Positions 44,940-54,660 of a DNA stretch of 64,000 bases are shown here, piece by piece (the stretch's first letter is position 1; every line of letters begins with the position of its first letter). This DNA comes from Lactuca virosa (taxonomy: Eukaryota; Streptophyta; Magnoliopsida; Asterales; Asteraceae). The position numbers and the translations under genes are program-made. Where the stretch lies: the NCBI GenBank assembly GCA_928212115.1, contig CAKMRJ010003334.1, positions 19,570,809 through 19,634,808 on the forward strand, in the 5' to 3' direction. The notes under the pieces were generated by a model. It made no database searches and had not been told where the DNA came from. It saw only the letters and a program-made list of their open reading frames with translations.

Positions 44940-46295
44940 CTAATTAGAAAAGGCAAGAAGCTCAGGGTCACTGTGAACGACGGCCAAATCATTCTTTCCC
45001 AAACACACGAGTACTTCAATGCCATCCCTGTTTGGCGCATCCATCATAATAAAGCTATTCTTCCTTAGATCTCCGGCCATGGTTGCTTTTACAGGCTTTC
45101 CCCACCCAAAATTAATCTCATATGTAGAATACCCACACAAGCTTGAGCAGATATACGCCCCATCAAATCTTCTTTGTGCTTCTTCTAAAGGAATTCCGAA
45201 AAGATAACCAAAAGCGGTTTGGATATTTGGTAGGCCATGAAGTTTCAGCTTTTGCTTCCTGAACTCACTGATGAATGACTCCGGCTTCATTTCACTTAAA
45301 ATATTAATGGTTATGTGGAAATTTCCGATGCACTTTTCAGGCAACTGTTCCATCAGTCTGCGTCTTATGTTTGTTTGATGACCAACACCGATGGGTTTCA
45401 AATCAGAGCCTGAATCGTTTTTGGCAGCTGCTGCCACTGCAGACTTATAAAGCAGCCAAGTCAAAACTTCAACACGAGTAGGGTTCGTGATGGGTTGTCC
45501 AGATTCTTCACTCATGGCTTTGACTTTGAGTTTAAAATCGTTTATCTCGGCGTTAGGGAACATGAAACTCTTTGTAACACATTCATCGGATCCAAGAGAA
45601 AGCCCATTAAAATTTAGATTCGTGTATTCAAAACGAATAAACTTGGGGTCGTCGTCGTTGTGAAGCAGTTCATTCTTCTGCTCTCTGGAACAAAATTGTG
45701 TCGTTTTAGCCCAGTCTTTTAGAAAATGAATGAAACTGCTTCCATCTGCTAACTTGTGGGACAACGACATCGCCACTGCGACTCCTCCACATTCAAAATG
45801 GTTGACCTGAACAGCCAGCGGGATCATTCCGTTGCTTTGAAGATCATCATCATCTGGACGATTGGATCTTTGATTTACGAGGCCATGTGGAAAGAATTGG
45901 TCGAGATCTCGATGCTGCGAGTTTTTAAGGAAATCAGAGAGCGTGCTATCGATGGAAGCTTCAAGAAACTCAGCTCCTTGGTCGTTGCAATCTACAAAGG
46001 ATGGTGCCACCTTAGCTAACCTACCAGCAAAAGGGTAGTACTTGGTTAAAGTTTCAGATAAGGACTTCTTCAAGGGAATTATTTTGTCATGGGAACTTGG
46101 ATAAATCCCAGTGTTTGGGTAGAATATAACAAACGGGATGAACGTGTTCACCAGAGCTTGATCGAGTACGGAAAGATTGTATGTTTTGAGATGAGAAGGG
46201 GTCGGAGAAGAGGGTTTGATGATTTCTTTAGAGATAATTGTGTGAAGCTGCCTTCTACCAAATCTTATCAGGTTGCCAATCATTGTCATCTTCAA
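44940..46295 (-). CDS. BAHD acyltransferase (vinorine synthase-like)
   Basis: An intact, intronless 451-residue frame, the usual BAHD length. BAHD enzymes move an acyl group from acyl-CoA to a hydroxyl or amine of a plant specialised metabolite, in the cytosol. The catalytic HXXXD motif is HKLAD at residues 180-184. The structural DFGWG motif appears as NFGWG at 395-399, with Asn for Asp. IISKEIIKPSSPTP (20-33), YYPFAGRL (86-93), TRVEVLTWLL (273-282) and PIGVGHQTNIRRR (301-313) fit the clade with vinorine synthase and other acetyltransferases. The ATG at 46,295 is followed by MKMTMIGNLIRFGRRQLHT; Met5 is an alternative start. The substrate cannot be told from sequence. It is the only credible host gene in the window, boxed in by MITEs. 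Confidence 0.93.
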   Translation of the reverse strand: MKMTMIGNLIRFGRRQLHTIISKEIIKPSSPTPSHLKTYNLSVLDQALVNTFIPFVIFYPNTGIYPSSHDKIIPLKKSLSETLTKYYPFAGRLAKVAPSFVDCNDQGAEFLEASIDSTLSDFLKNSQHRDLDQFFPHGLVNQRSNRPDDDDLQSNGMIPLAVQVNHFECGGVAVAMSLSHKLADGSSFIHFLKDWAKTTQFCSREQKNELLHNDDDPKFIRFEYTNLNFNGLSLGSDECVTKSFMFPNAEINDFKLKVKAMSEESGQPITNPTRVEVLTWLLYKSAVAAAAKNDSGSDLKPIGVGHQTNIRRRLMEQLPEKCIGNFHITINILSEMKPESFISEFRKQKLKLHGLPNIQTAFGYLFGIPLEEAQRRFDGAYICSSLCGYSTYEINFGWGKPVKATMAGDLRKNSFIMMDAPNRDGIEVLVCLGKNDLAVVHSDPELLAFSN

Positions 46296-46476
46296 TCAAG
46301 AGAAAGGGCTTTGATGATCCGAATTTGCATCTTAATATTTCGCTTCTTATATGCCCATAACTGGTTTATTTACTTCAATAAAATAATACACCCAGCCGCT
46401 CCCGCCATCGGGATTTAATGATCACATTTATTATATAAATAATTAGCTGTCGTCTGTCTATCAATTTTTTTTTTAG

Positions 46477-46910
46477 AGCAAGCATCTCCAATGGATTGCA
46501 TCTCCAATAATTAACTCTTAATACTTAATGCATTGCAACATCAACATTACACTAACAATATCATTTTATTCATTAAACTCCACACTTCATTCAACTCTAT
46601 TAAATTTTAATGGATTACCACATGACCATTTTATTATATTTTTTATATAAATAATATTATTACAAAAAACTAGAATATTAAAATAATTTGAAATTAAAAG
46701 TTAAAATTTTTATTTAAAAAGTTTGTTTATATGTTTCTACTCATTATTTAGACAATTAAAAAGTAAATTATAATACAAAATTTAATTACTTTTAAAATTA
46801 AAATATATCATTTTAATTGACTCAATATCATTAAATAGAAAATAAATTAAATTATAAATAAAAAATAAATTAAAATATAATAAATATGTTGGTTATATAA
46901 AATAAATTAA

Positions 46911-46981
<71 letters not shown>

Positions 46982-47117
46982 CCATACCACCGCTCAATCC
47001 CCATTAAACTCACATTCATTAAACTTGGATTGCAATGGCGGGTTTAATCAATTGGATGGTCACATCATCACTTTTTCACCATTAAACTTCTCATTCAATC
47101 CCATTGGGGATGGCCTA
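46477..47117. mobile_element. Tourist-like (PIF/Harbinger) MITE
   Basis: The left end GAGCAAGCATCTCCAATGG pairs with the right end, the inverse of TAGGCCATCCCCAATGGG. TTA precedes the left end and TAA follows the right, so the duplication is not exact. GAGCATCYCCAATGG termini are characteristic of plant Harbinger MITEs. A (TA)n run (46,916-46,979) has expanded inside it. It lies about 180 bases upstream of the BAHD start and could affect its promoter. Confidence 0.6.
46916..46979. repeat. (TA)n microsatellite
   Basis: About 62 bases of TA dinucleotide within the MITE. Confidence 0.97.
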
Positions 47118-48815
47118 AGTCACCACAACCCAGATGATTTCATATTTTCTATTTATATATTTATTCAGTTATTGTTTTTTTTAATATTTTTTGATGAATA
47201 ATATAATAGTATAATTAAAATACCGTAAATATATATATGTTATAAAAAATAACTATATGTTTTATATTAATTTTGGATTAAATTTTTTATAATATTTTCT
47301 GATAAATAATATAATAATATTAAGTATACCATAGTCGATAAAATATGTATATATTAAACGCATTTTATAGATATTTGTGGGTTGTACATGAAAATAAAAA
47401 TAAATTTATATTTTGATTAATAATTATTTTTCACTATTAATGACTAATCAATATATTTTGGTTATTTTGTGCATGGAAATCTATGTTCACCATAAGGGCA
47501 TTTTCGTCATTTTGTAAAATTTTGAATTTATAGCTAAAATTATTTTGCAAGACTCAGTTAGTGTTACTGTTATAGTTTATGAAGTTGGTGTGATTGGAAA
47601 TCAATTACCAAAATGTATATTTTGTTAAAGAGGGTATTTTGGTTATATTGTGAAAGTTGTGAGTTTTTTTACCAAAATCTATGTAAGTCCAAGTTGCTAA
47701 TGTTGTTATGGTCTTATAAATTGATTGAAATTGACATTAAATTGCTAAATGTATTAAGATGCATTGGAAAGAGTAATGCAGTAAAAAAAATAGGAAATGT
47801 TAAATCTACTGCAGTTTATGCTGTAAGTTAGATGAAGGCGATGCATAGTAAGAAATTATAGCAACGTACTTTGTTGAAACGTGGTGCATACAGAGATGAC
47901 ACACACCGTGTTTATAAGTAGAATGTCGTAACAAAATGATGCCAAAATGTGACACGCATGGGGATTATAGGCGACACATCCTATGTGTGTAGTTGTATAG
48001 ATTACGTCCTGTCAATGAATTTTTGCTAGGTGCTATATTATCATGATACCTAGTGGACATATATGAGATAATTCTTTTAGAGTCTGAATAACCGGTGAGT
48101 CTAGCGTACCTGAATAGAGTTAAGGGTCATGTTTTAAAAGCGCTTAAGCAGAGGTGATATGAAAATTTTGGTTGCGTGAGTAAAAGCCACCACAAGAAGA
48201 GATAAGTATGTTTGAGTTAGATTTATCGAACGAGCGTGAATATTGACCTAGTGTCGCTGAGGATTATATTCAAAACGATATTTAGACTCTCTTTTCCAGT
48301 TAAATATTTTATCAAAGAACTACCGTGGTGATTATTGGTAGTGGAGTTGACGAGGCGGCAGAGAAACTTGAGATAGTGTTAGTAATGGTTTGTCCATTAT
48401 TTAGTTTACTCTTCTTATAACCTAATTGAGCAAGAGTGTGGTAATTGAGTTAATTTTTAGGGATGTTTTCATATTTGAGAATCAAGGATAGAAGTGTTGA
48501 TTTAAAATTATTGGGACCATTTTTCATATTGATCAAATTCGATCACTGCCAAAGAGATAGACAAAGGCATTTGTAATTTGGGACACAATAAGTGTCTAAG
48601 TGTAAGAGAAATACAAGATTAATATATTCAATGGAGATATAAGAAGTGTTTGAAGAGAGTAAGTAGTGTATTGCATGAGTAACGCAACTAGAGTTATAGT
48701 AATAAATGGGAAGAGTATTGTGCTATGACAAAATGAGATTTAAGAGAGAGAAATGGACATAGGAAAAAGACGAGATTTTTATGCTTCCATTATATTTCAG
48801 ATTCTAGATGGTAAC
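47118..48815. other. Intergenic DNA, likely degraded repeat
   Basis: AT-rich to 47.8 kb, then mixed sequence. No gene was recognised. The 47.9-48.8 kb part has the codon-like look of a decayed retroelement but no motif I can name. Confidence 0.5.
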
Positions 48816-48825
48816 CCCCTATGTT

Positions 48826-49008
48826 GGGGATGCAAGTCTGAGTGAAAGGGATGCCTGGGACATCATGAAACCATAGATTGCGAGGTTCGTGAGAGAGGAT
48901 TTTCCTAGATTGGTCAACATTGTCATGGAAGAGTTTATCGCAGTGGTGAACGAGCGCCTTAGGATTCTGCGGGCAAAGTTAGAGGCGAGGAGCATATCCT
49001 CATGACGT
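48826..49008 (+). pseudogene. Possible gag N-terminal fragment
   Basis: The frame reads GDASLSERDAWDIMKP, stop, IARFVREDFPRLVNIVMEEF, IAVVNERLRILRAKLEARS. The amphipathic, charged pattern resembles the N-terminal segment of chromovirus gag (compare EEIRRMIHEEVVAAIRAEIP at 60.3 kb). It directly precedes the LTR-like sequence at 49.0 kb. The similarity is by pattern only. Confidence 0.3.
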
Positions 49009-50504
49009 GATGAGTCTGTCACGAGGTGACAAGAAGTTTGTCACATGGTGAGCGCTGGACAGCCCAAGCCCCTGAATTTTTAGGGTTTTCCAAATATTTA
49101 AAGGGTGGTTCCATGTTTTTAGGGTATTTTCCTATCCTCCATCATATCTAAAACATTTTGAGGGAAACACTAGCCTCCCTTACACCATCCTGAGCCTCCC
49201 TCTCATTTCCCATCCATTTTTGGAGTTTTTGGTGGTCTTAGAGTAATGCTTTCATGCAAGATTGATCCTTGAAGCTTGGCAATTGAAGATCTCAACTTTC
49301 ATCTACCTTCTAGACCTTTGTAAGTTATAAAGTTCCAAGCTTTATTGCATTTCATCTTTGGATATATGTGTATTTGGTAATTTGGTCCATTTTGATTAGT
49401 TTTGAGTGAGAGTTGGGAATGAAGTTTGCAACTTTATTACTCTCTAAGGTTCCAAGAACATTGTATGTTTTAGATCTAGACTCACAATAAGTTTTGATGC
49501 CATGCATGGGATTTTGACGTATTTCTTACCCTTTTTTGACCTATTTCTGGGAACGACATATATTGGACATACATGACCATAAATCAAGGATTTTTATGTT
49601 GCATTTGGGTGTATGAAATCCTTCTAGAAAGTATGGATGAGTGGGTTAAAGGATTAAGAACTTAATGCATTAAGAAGGCCAGATTTGTTCTCACAACGTA
49701 AAGGATTAGCCTTCATGACGTGAGAAAAGGGCAGTCTCCGTGACTTTTTTTTTTCTCAAGGCACCACAACGTGACAGACTCTTGGTCACGATGTGGCTAC
49801 TGGCTATAAGACTTTTTGACTGTTGACTTTGAATTTGACCATTAACTTTTTACCAAGTTTGACTTTAGGTAAATTTTAGGGTTTTGGGCTATAGTTTGAG
49901 ATTGGTCTCTGATTATTGTATAGGTAACCTGTAGTGCCAATTATTGGATCTGTGATCGGTGTTGTTATCTGGTAAACTGCGAGGTGAGTTTACTCACTAT
50001 ACTTTGTATTGCAGTATGTGTCCTTGTGGTAGGATGTTGTTATACTGTAATGTTATGTTAGATTGGTAGATATACTATGATTACATTTTCTTGTTGTTAT
50101 TATTTTCATGAATATGTTGACATAGTGTGGTTAGGTTGAGGTGGTACTGCTTTGTGTTTTAGGCCAACAAGCCCAGGAGTAATATAGTCTATTATTGTGG
50201 GCTCAAGGGTAATCCTATCATAAGTTGTGGGCTTAGGAGCAATCTAGTCTTATGTAGTGGGCCCGAGGGCAATCCAGTCATAAGTTGTGGTCTCGGGAGC
50301 AATCCAGTGTTATGTTGTGGGCCTAAGGGCATTCCAGTCATAAGTTGTGGGCTCGGGGGCAATCCAGACCAATGTGCATGCATTGTATATGTATTGTTGT
50401 ATGGGGTATTTTGGGGAACTCGCTAAGTTTGGCTTATAGTTGTGGATTTAAATGTTTTTCAAGTACTTATCGGATTGCGAAGGCGGGACTGTACACACGT
50501 ACAT
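48999..50504 (+). repeat. Truncated Ty3/gypsy LTR, GTCACG-palindrome family
   Basis: A promoter box CAAATATTTAAAGGG is near 49,091. Palindrome-like CATGACGTGATG and GTCACGAGGTGAC lie just before it (48,999-49,055), with similar ones after (49,690-49,800). Its 3' half (49,950-50,500) parallels the E3 LTR: AGGTGAGT, CTCACTATACTTT, GGTATTTTGGGGAACTC and GTACACACGTAC. E2 is inserted at 50,505. The left border is uncertain and no matching internal region is present. Confidence 0.65.
50166..50372. repeat. 30-bp minisatellite inside LTR
   Basis: About seven units of ATAAGTTGTGGGCTCGGGGG plus CAATCCAGTC, 30 bases each, with point variation. The E3 LTR has an unrelated-sequence minisatellite in the equivalent place (59,296-59,378). 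Confidence 0.9.
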
Positions 50505-51936
50505 TGTAACACACCGTTATTTCAAACCTATATAATAATGTAGGTCAATTTGTAGTTCTTTTTAAAATAATAAAGAAAAATTTTAGCATACTGTGTCTAT
50601 TTACATAATTGACCCTAAAAAATAAAGTATAAAACAATCTCGATTGGGATGAACAAAGTGGTAGAGATTGTAACAAGGTTTCCAAAAGTATAAAGAACAC
50701 TAAAATCCGAGTTATAACGAAGAAAGTTATGACCAATCGAAGATCCACGACAAAACCGGCAAAACACTGAGTGTCGTTTAAATTTTACTTATATATAATT
50801 GTATATGTATATAAATATAAAAGTTATTTCATCAGTTTAAATACCCTTTGTAACATGTTGAGCAAGGGGTTACCTGCAAAAATAGTTAAAGACCGATTCA
50901 GAAAGTACATATAAATTATAATAGGTGTAATTTATGATACATAGAACAATAATTCATGATTCAAGTATACTAGAATACACTGTTTTACAAGAAACAAGGG
51001 TTTTGATTCAAAACAAATCAATGGTTTACAATTGTCAAATACATGTTCGGAATACTAATTCATGAACATACAATCAATCATTATTTCAGGATGATTGGGT
51101 TTTCATAACTATTATACATGTAACGTTTATATGATTTTTATGAGACACAGTTAAAGTCCTGACATTATAACCAGATCGCAGCTAGGGGATCGAAACAAGT
51201 TGTGTGTAGATCTATGTTGGGATTGACAACCCCACACTCAGACTGCTAGCTACAGTCATGCATACACGCCAATGAGTGACAATTGTTATCAACAGTTTAA
51301 ACGCCTACAAGCGTTTGTTTCAGGCCATCCAGTCTTAGTATGGTTATAAGAACTCATTAAAAAGATATTAACAATACGTTAGTGTATAATCAACTAAACG
51401 TAAGTAGATCTTCAAAGTACCAGTTTACAAAATACAAGCTACAATTACAGTTTTCAATAACCGCTGGTGGAACCAGGCACACTCTCAGTCACAAGTTTTA
51501 CAAATACAGAACAATGATTTACAAATGGAACGATTTTATGGGAATGAAACTACTTTTCATATACAACAGATAATATAGGATTTTCTGGAACAGTTTACAT
51601 ATTCGAGATACCGAAACATCCTTTTAAACATAAATACATATGCACTCACTCAACTTTATGTTGATACTCTATTTTCAAATTACTTGTATTCTCAGGGAAA
51701 CAATAAACAGGTACTCCCCGAGCTTTTTGAGAAGATGGAGCTATTTTGAGTCATATCTTCTTCCTTTGTATAACTATTTTGGTTTCAATATACAATGATT
51801 GAACACATGTAAATACTTATACTTTTTAAATACAATGGTTGTTTGTACTTTGATTACTATGATGCATGTGCTGTGATACTACATTTGAAGTCCTCCACCC
51901 CCGGACGTTTCCGCCGTCTGGTTTGGGGGTGTGACA
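50505..51936 (+). repeat. E2 5' LTR (1432 bp)
   Basis: It starts TGTAACACACCG and ends GGGGGTGTGACA, next to the primer site. The core with GTAGATCTATGTTGGGATTG and ACAACCCCACACTCAGACTG (51,207-51,246) and the terminal CGTTTCCGCCGTCTGG are shared with the E1 LTR and the minus-strand LTR at 3.8 kb. The start is placed by TG and by the break in the underlying LTR. Confidence 0.8.
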
Positions 51937-51939
51937 GAT

Positions 51940-51951
51940 TGGTATCAGAGC
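51940..51951 (+). promoter_or_regulatory. E2 primer-binding site
   Basis: TGGTATCAGAGC, three bases after the LTR, is a perfect complement to the 3' end of plant initiator-Met tRNA. Confidence 0.95.
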
Positions 51952-52366
51952 ATTGTTTATAGTGAACTCAGTATATCAATCCATGAAAGATATACAAACT
52001 ATAAATACATCGGGGCTAAGAGCTGTGACTACAAGTATACTTTTTAAAGATTTAAGTATTTTTACAAGAAGTATACTAACACTCATACCTACAAGTACAA
52101 TATCACAGTCATAAGAACTTTAAAAGTATTTGAGTGTTGAACATTATAGTCAAACATGGGCACTTATGTAATCATATTTGGGATTAATATAGCCTGCTCA
52201 ACTATATTGATTTGAGATATGACCAACATGTGTTTGGGAGTGATAGTAGTGTTGCGACATGTCTAAAACTTACCAACCATACATATTCAGAAGAACTATA
52301 GAACAGAACACATAAATTAAAATATTGTGGGAGTATTTTACTATCCTTACCTCTAACACAGATAAT

Positions 52367-52939
52367 ATGGCCGAACACAATTTACCTGGGGACCCCTACA
52401 ATCAACAAAATGCGGGTTGGATTTCAGACTCAGATGAAGAACCCTCTGAAGACAGTGAATCAAGTGGTACTGACACAGAACCACAAGTCTGCAATCATGG
52501 GGAGCGTCCCCTGAGACAAGGAGAAGCAACACCCATACTAGAATGGGGTCAGTATATAAACCACTGGAGTCGGCAAGATGGCCAACGTCCTCCTTACGGG
52601 ATGGCAAGAGGTTTCTATAACGTCTCTAGAGGAGGAACAGCTGATAGAGCTCTTCCAGTTATAATAAATCAAATAGCCCGCCAAGCCGATCAAGCAAGGA
52701 TTTCGATTAATCAAATCCTACAAGTAAATACGGTTGTGCAGGTTAACACTGCAGATATCCTTCGTCTTGATGAAATGCAGGACGACACCCAGCATCATAC
52801 TGAAGCCCTTCAAAGGCAACTCAATGCTGCTCAATCTGAGATAAGAGAACTGAGAGAGCATCAAGCTGCACAAGAAAGGCGCTGGAAAACACAGGATGAA
52901 GCAGGACCCAACAACCATCGTAGCAACCGCCGCAAGTAG
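52367..52939 (+). CDS. E2 ORF0: 190-residue coiled-coil protein upstream of gag
   Basis: An intact frame from ATG at 52,367 (MAEHNLPGDPYNQQN) to TAG. Residues 17-45 are acidic and serine-rich (SDSDEEPSEDSESSGTD). The middle is conserved with E1: HWSRQDGQRPPYG, then GFYNVSRGGTADRALPVII. The C-terminal 60 residues are predicted coiled coil (HHTEALQRQLNAAQSEIREL) with a basic end. It is neither gag, pol nor an env-like protein: no signal peptide or membrane segment is visible. It is separated from gag by a 520-base spacer. Unlike gag and pol of the same copy it has no stop or frameshift. Function unknown; a dimerising accessory or nucleoprotein role is a guess. Confidence 0.75.
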   Translation: MAEHNLPGDPYNQQNAGWISDSDEEPSEDSESSGTDTEPQVCNHGERPLRQGEATPILEWGQYINHWSRQDGQRPPYGMARGFYNVSRGGTADRALPVIINQIARQADQARISINQILQVNTVVQVNTADILRLDEMQDDTQHHTEALQRQLNAAQSEIRELREHQAAQERRWKTQDEAGPNNHRSNRRK

Positions 52940-53459
52940 TGTTTACACTACTTCTACTTTCTAGTTTAATATACTGAATGTATAGACTACTTTTCATGAT
53001 ATATACAAAACCGAGTATCAATAAAATAATAAACACTTTACTTCAACAAGAGTTATTACGATTTTCATAAACATCATATTCCAAAGTTTTGGATTACAGA
53101 TATGTTCCAGTGTTATTTTTCAAGTTTTTCAATACTATCGCGAACATTTTATTTTCGGTAGGTCGGTTTGATGTCGACGCTTTCTCAGTATTGTGGTATA
53201 TTATAGACCTACTTTAAGGTAAAGTTTTCCGGACCTTATGTACTTAATATACCAATGCAATCGACATGTACTTTCATACTCTTTGAAAAATAACCACTCA
53301 ATTTCATATTATCCTGTTGCAAGTTGTACTTGCAGTGGATTTTTATTTCCAATTCTTTACAAGATTCATGTTGAATTAAGTGTTTAGTTCAGAGATATCA
53401 AATTCATATTCATTCTTGATATCTCACTATCTTTTATCTATTGAATTTTATAGAAAAAG
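52940..53459 (+). other. E2 spacer between ORF0 and gag
   Basis: AT-rich noncoding sequence. Part of it (TAGACCTACTTTAAGGTAAA near 53,203) is conserved in E1. It could be a second leader or internal promoter for gag. Confidence 0.5.
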
Positions 53460-54660
53460 ATGCCTCCTCGTAGAAATCCAAGACGTAACATTGTTAATGA
53501 AGCATCGACGCCACCACCCCTCCTCAATTCGATGCCACTATGTTTCAAGCGGCAGTCTCGGCAGCGGTTACGGCTGCCATGTCTCATATCAATACTCCTG
53601 GTGCTAGTGGGTCAGGGGTTGGTGCACATCCTTCTAACCATGGCGAGAGTCATGAGCACTCGCGAGAGTGCACTTTTAAAGACTTCTCGAATGCCAAACC
53701 CAGGACCTTTAATGGAACTGGAGGAGTGATGGTTTTAAGGCAATGGATTGAGAAAGACAGAAGCAATCTTTGAAATTTGCTCCTGTCCAGAAAGCAGCAA
53801 AGTCAAATTCGCTGCTTGTACCTTTTCGGATAGAGCTTTAACATGGTGGAATGGCCACATTAAGTCACTTACTCTGGTAGTGCTAACTCGATCAGCTGGG
53901 AGAACTTAAAAGTCATGTTAATGCGGGAATACTGTCCGCGAGGGGAAATACAGAAACTGGAGCAAGAACTCTGGGGTCTTACAATGGTTGGTTCTGACAT
54001 ATCAACCTATACCAGTAGGTTATGTGATCTGGCAATTCTTTGTCCGGATATGGTTCCTATGGAGAGCAAAAAGATTGAGAGATATAGTTGGGGTATGTCG
54101 CCCCAAATTCAGTCCAGTGTTTTAGCTTCGAAGCCTGTTACTTTTGACAGTGCCAAAGAGCTGGTACAATCTCTTATCGACCACAGAGCCCGTCAAAACT
54201 CAGTGGTTGCTCTATCATAACAACCGAAGGGAAACAACAACAACAACAATAATAACAACAACATCAAGAAGAAGGGTTGGAACAAGAGGAAGGGAAAATC
54301 TCCTCTGGAACCTTCAAAGAAGCAACAAGTAGTTTCAGTCCATGCCGCTACTGTACCTGCTACCACACCTACCATTGTAACTGTTATCCCTAATAACCTT
54401 GCACCAACTAAGCCCTATGCTGGTAACCTCCCTAAATGCAATAAGTGCAATTTTCACCACAACAGAAATTGCCAAGAAATGCAGTGCCGTAACTGCAACA
54501 GGAAAGGGCATACTGCTCGATTCTGTAGAATACCACCCCAACCACTTAACCAAGTACCTGCCGCTGGAGTAGGTGACGCATGCTACCAATACGGTGATGT
54601 GGGGAATTTCAAGAGAGATTGTCCAAAAGCTGGAAATGCCGGTGGAGTTGGGAGGATTCT
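53460..54660 (+). pseudogene. E2 gag, multiply frameshifted
   Basis: Starts MPPRRNPRRNIVNEAS. Capsid-core pieces read FKDFSNAKPRTFNGTGG, EAIFEICSCPESSKVKF, ALTWWNGHIKSL, MREYCPRGEIQKLEQE and ISTYTSRLCDLA. An Asn-rich basic linker is followed by zinc knuckles CNKCNFHHNRNC and CRNCNRKGHTARFC; a third, CYQYGDVGNFKRDC, has lost a Cys and the His. Frameshifts lie near 53,525, 53,757 and 53,890, and a stop is at 54,218-54,220. Gag packages the element RNA into virus-like particles; this copy cannot make a full one. Confidence 0.88.

Noticed and set aside
50166..50372. Regular 30-bp repeats resembling a CRISPR array
   Set aside because: The units are contiguous with no unique spacers, lie in a plant LTR, and have no associated genes.
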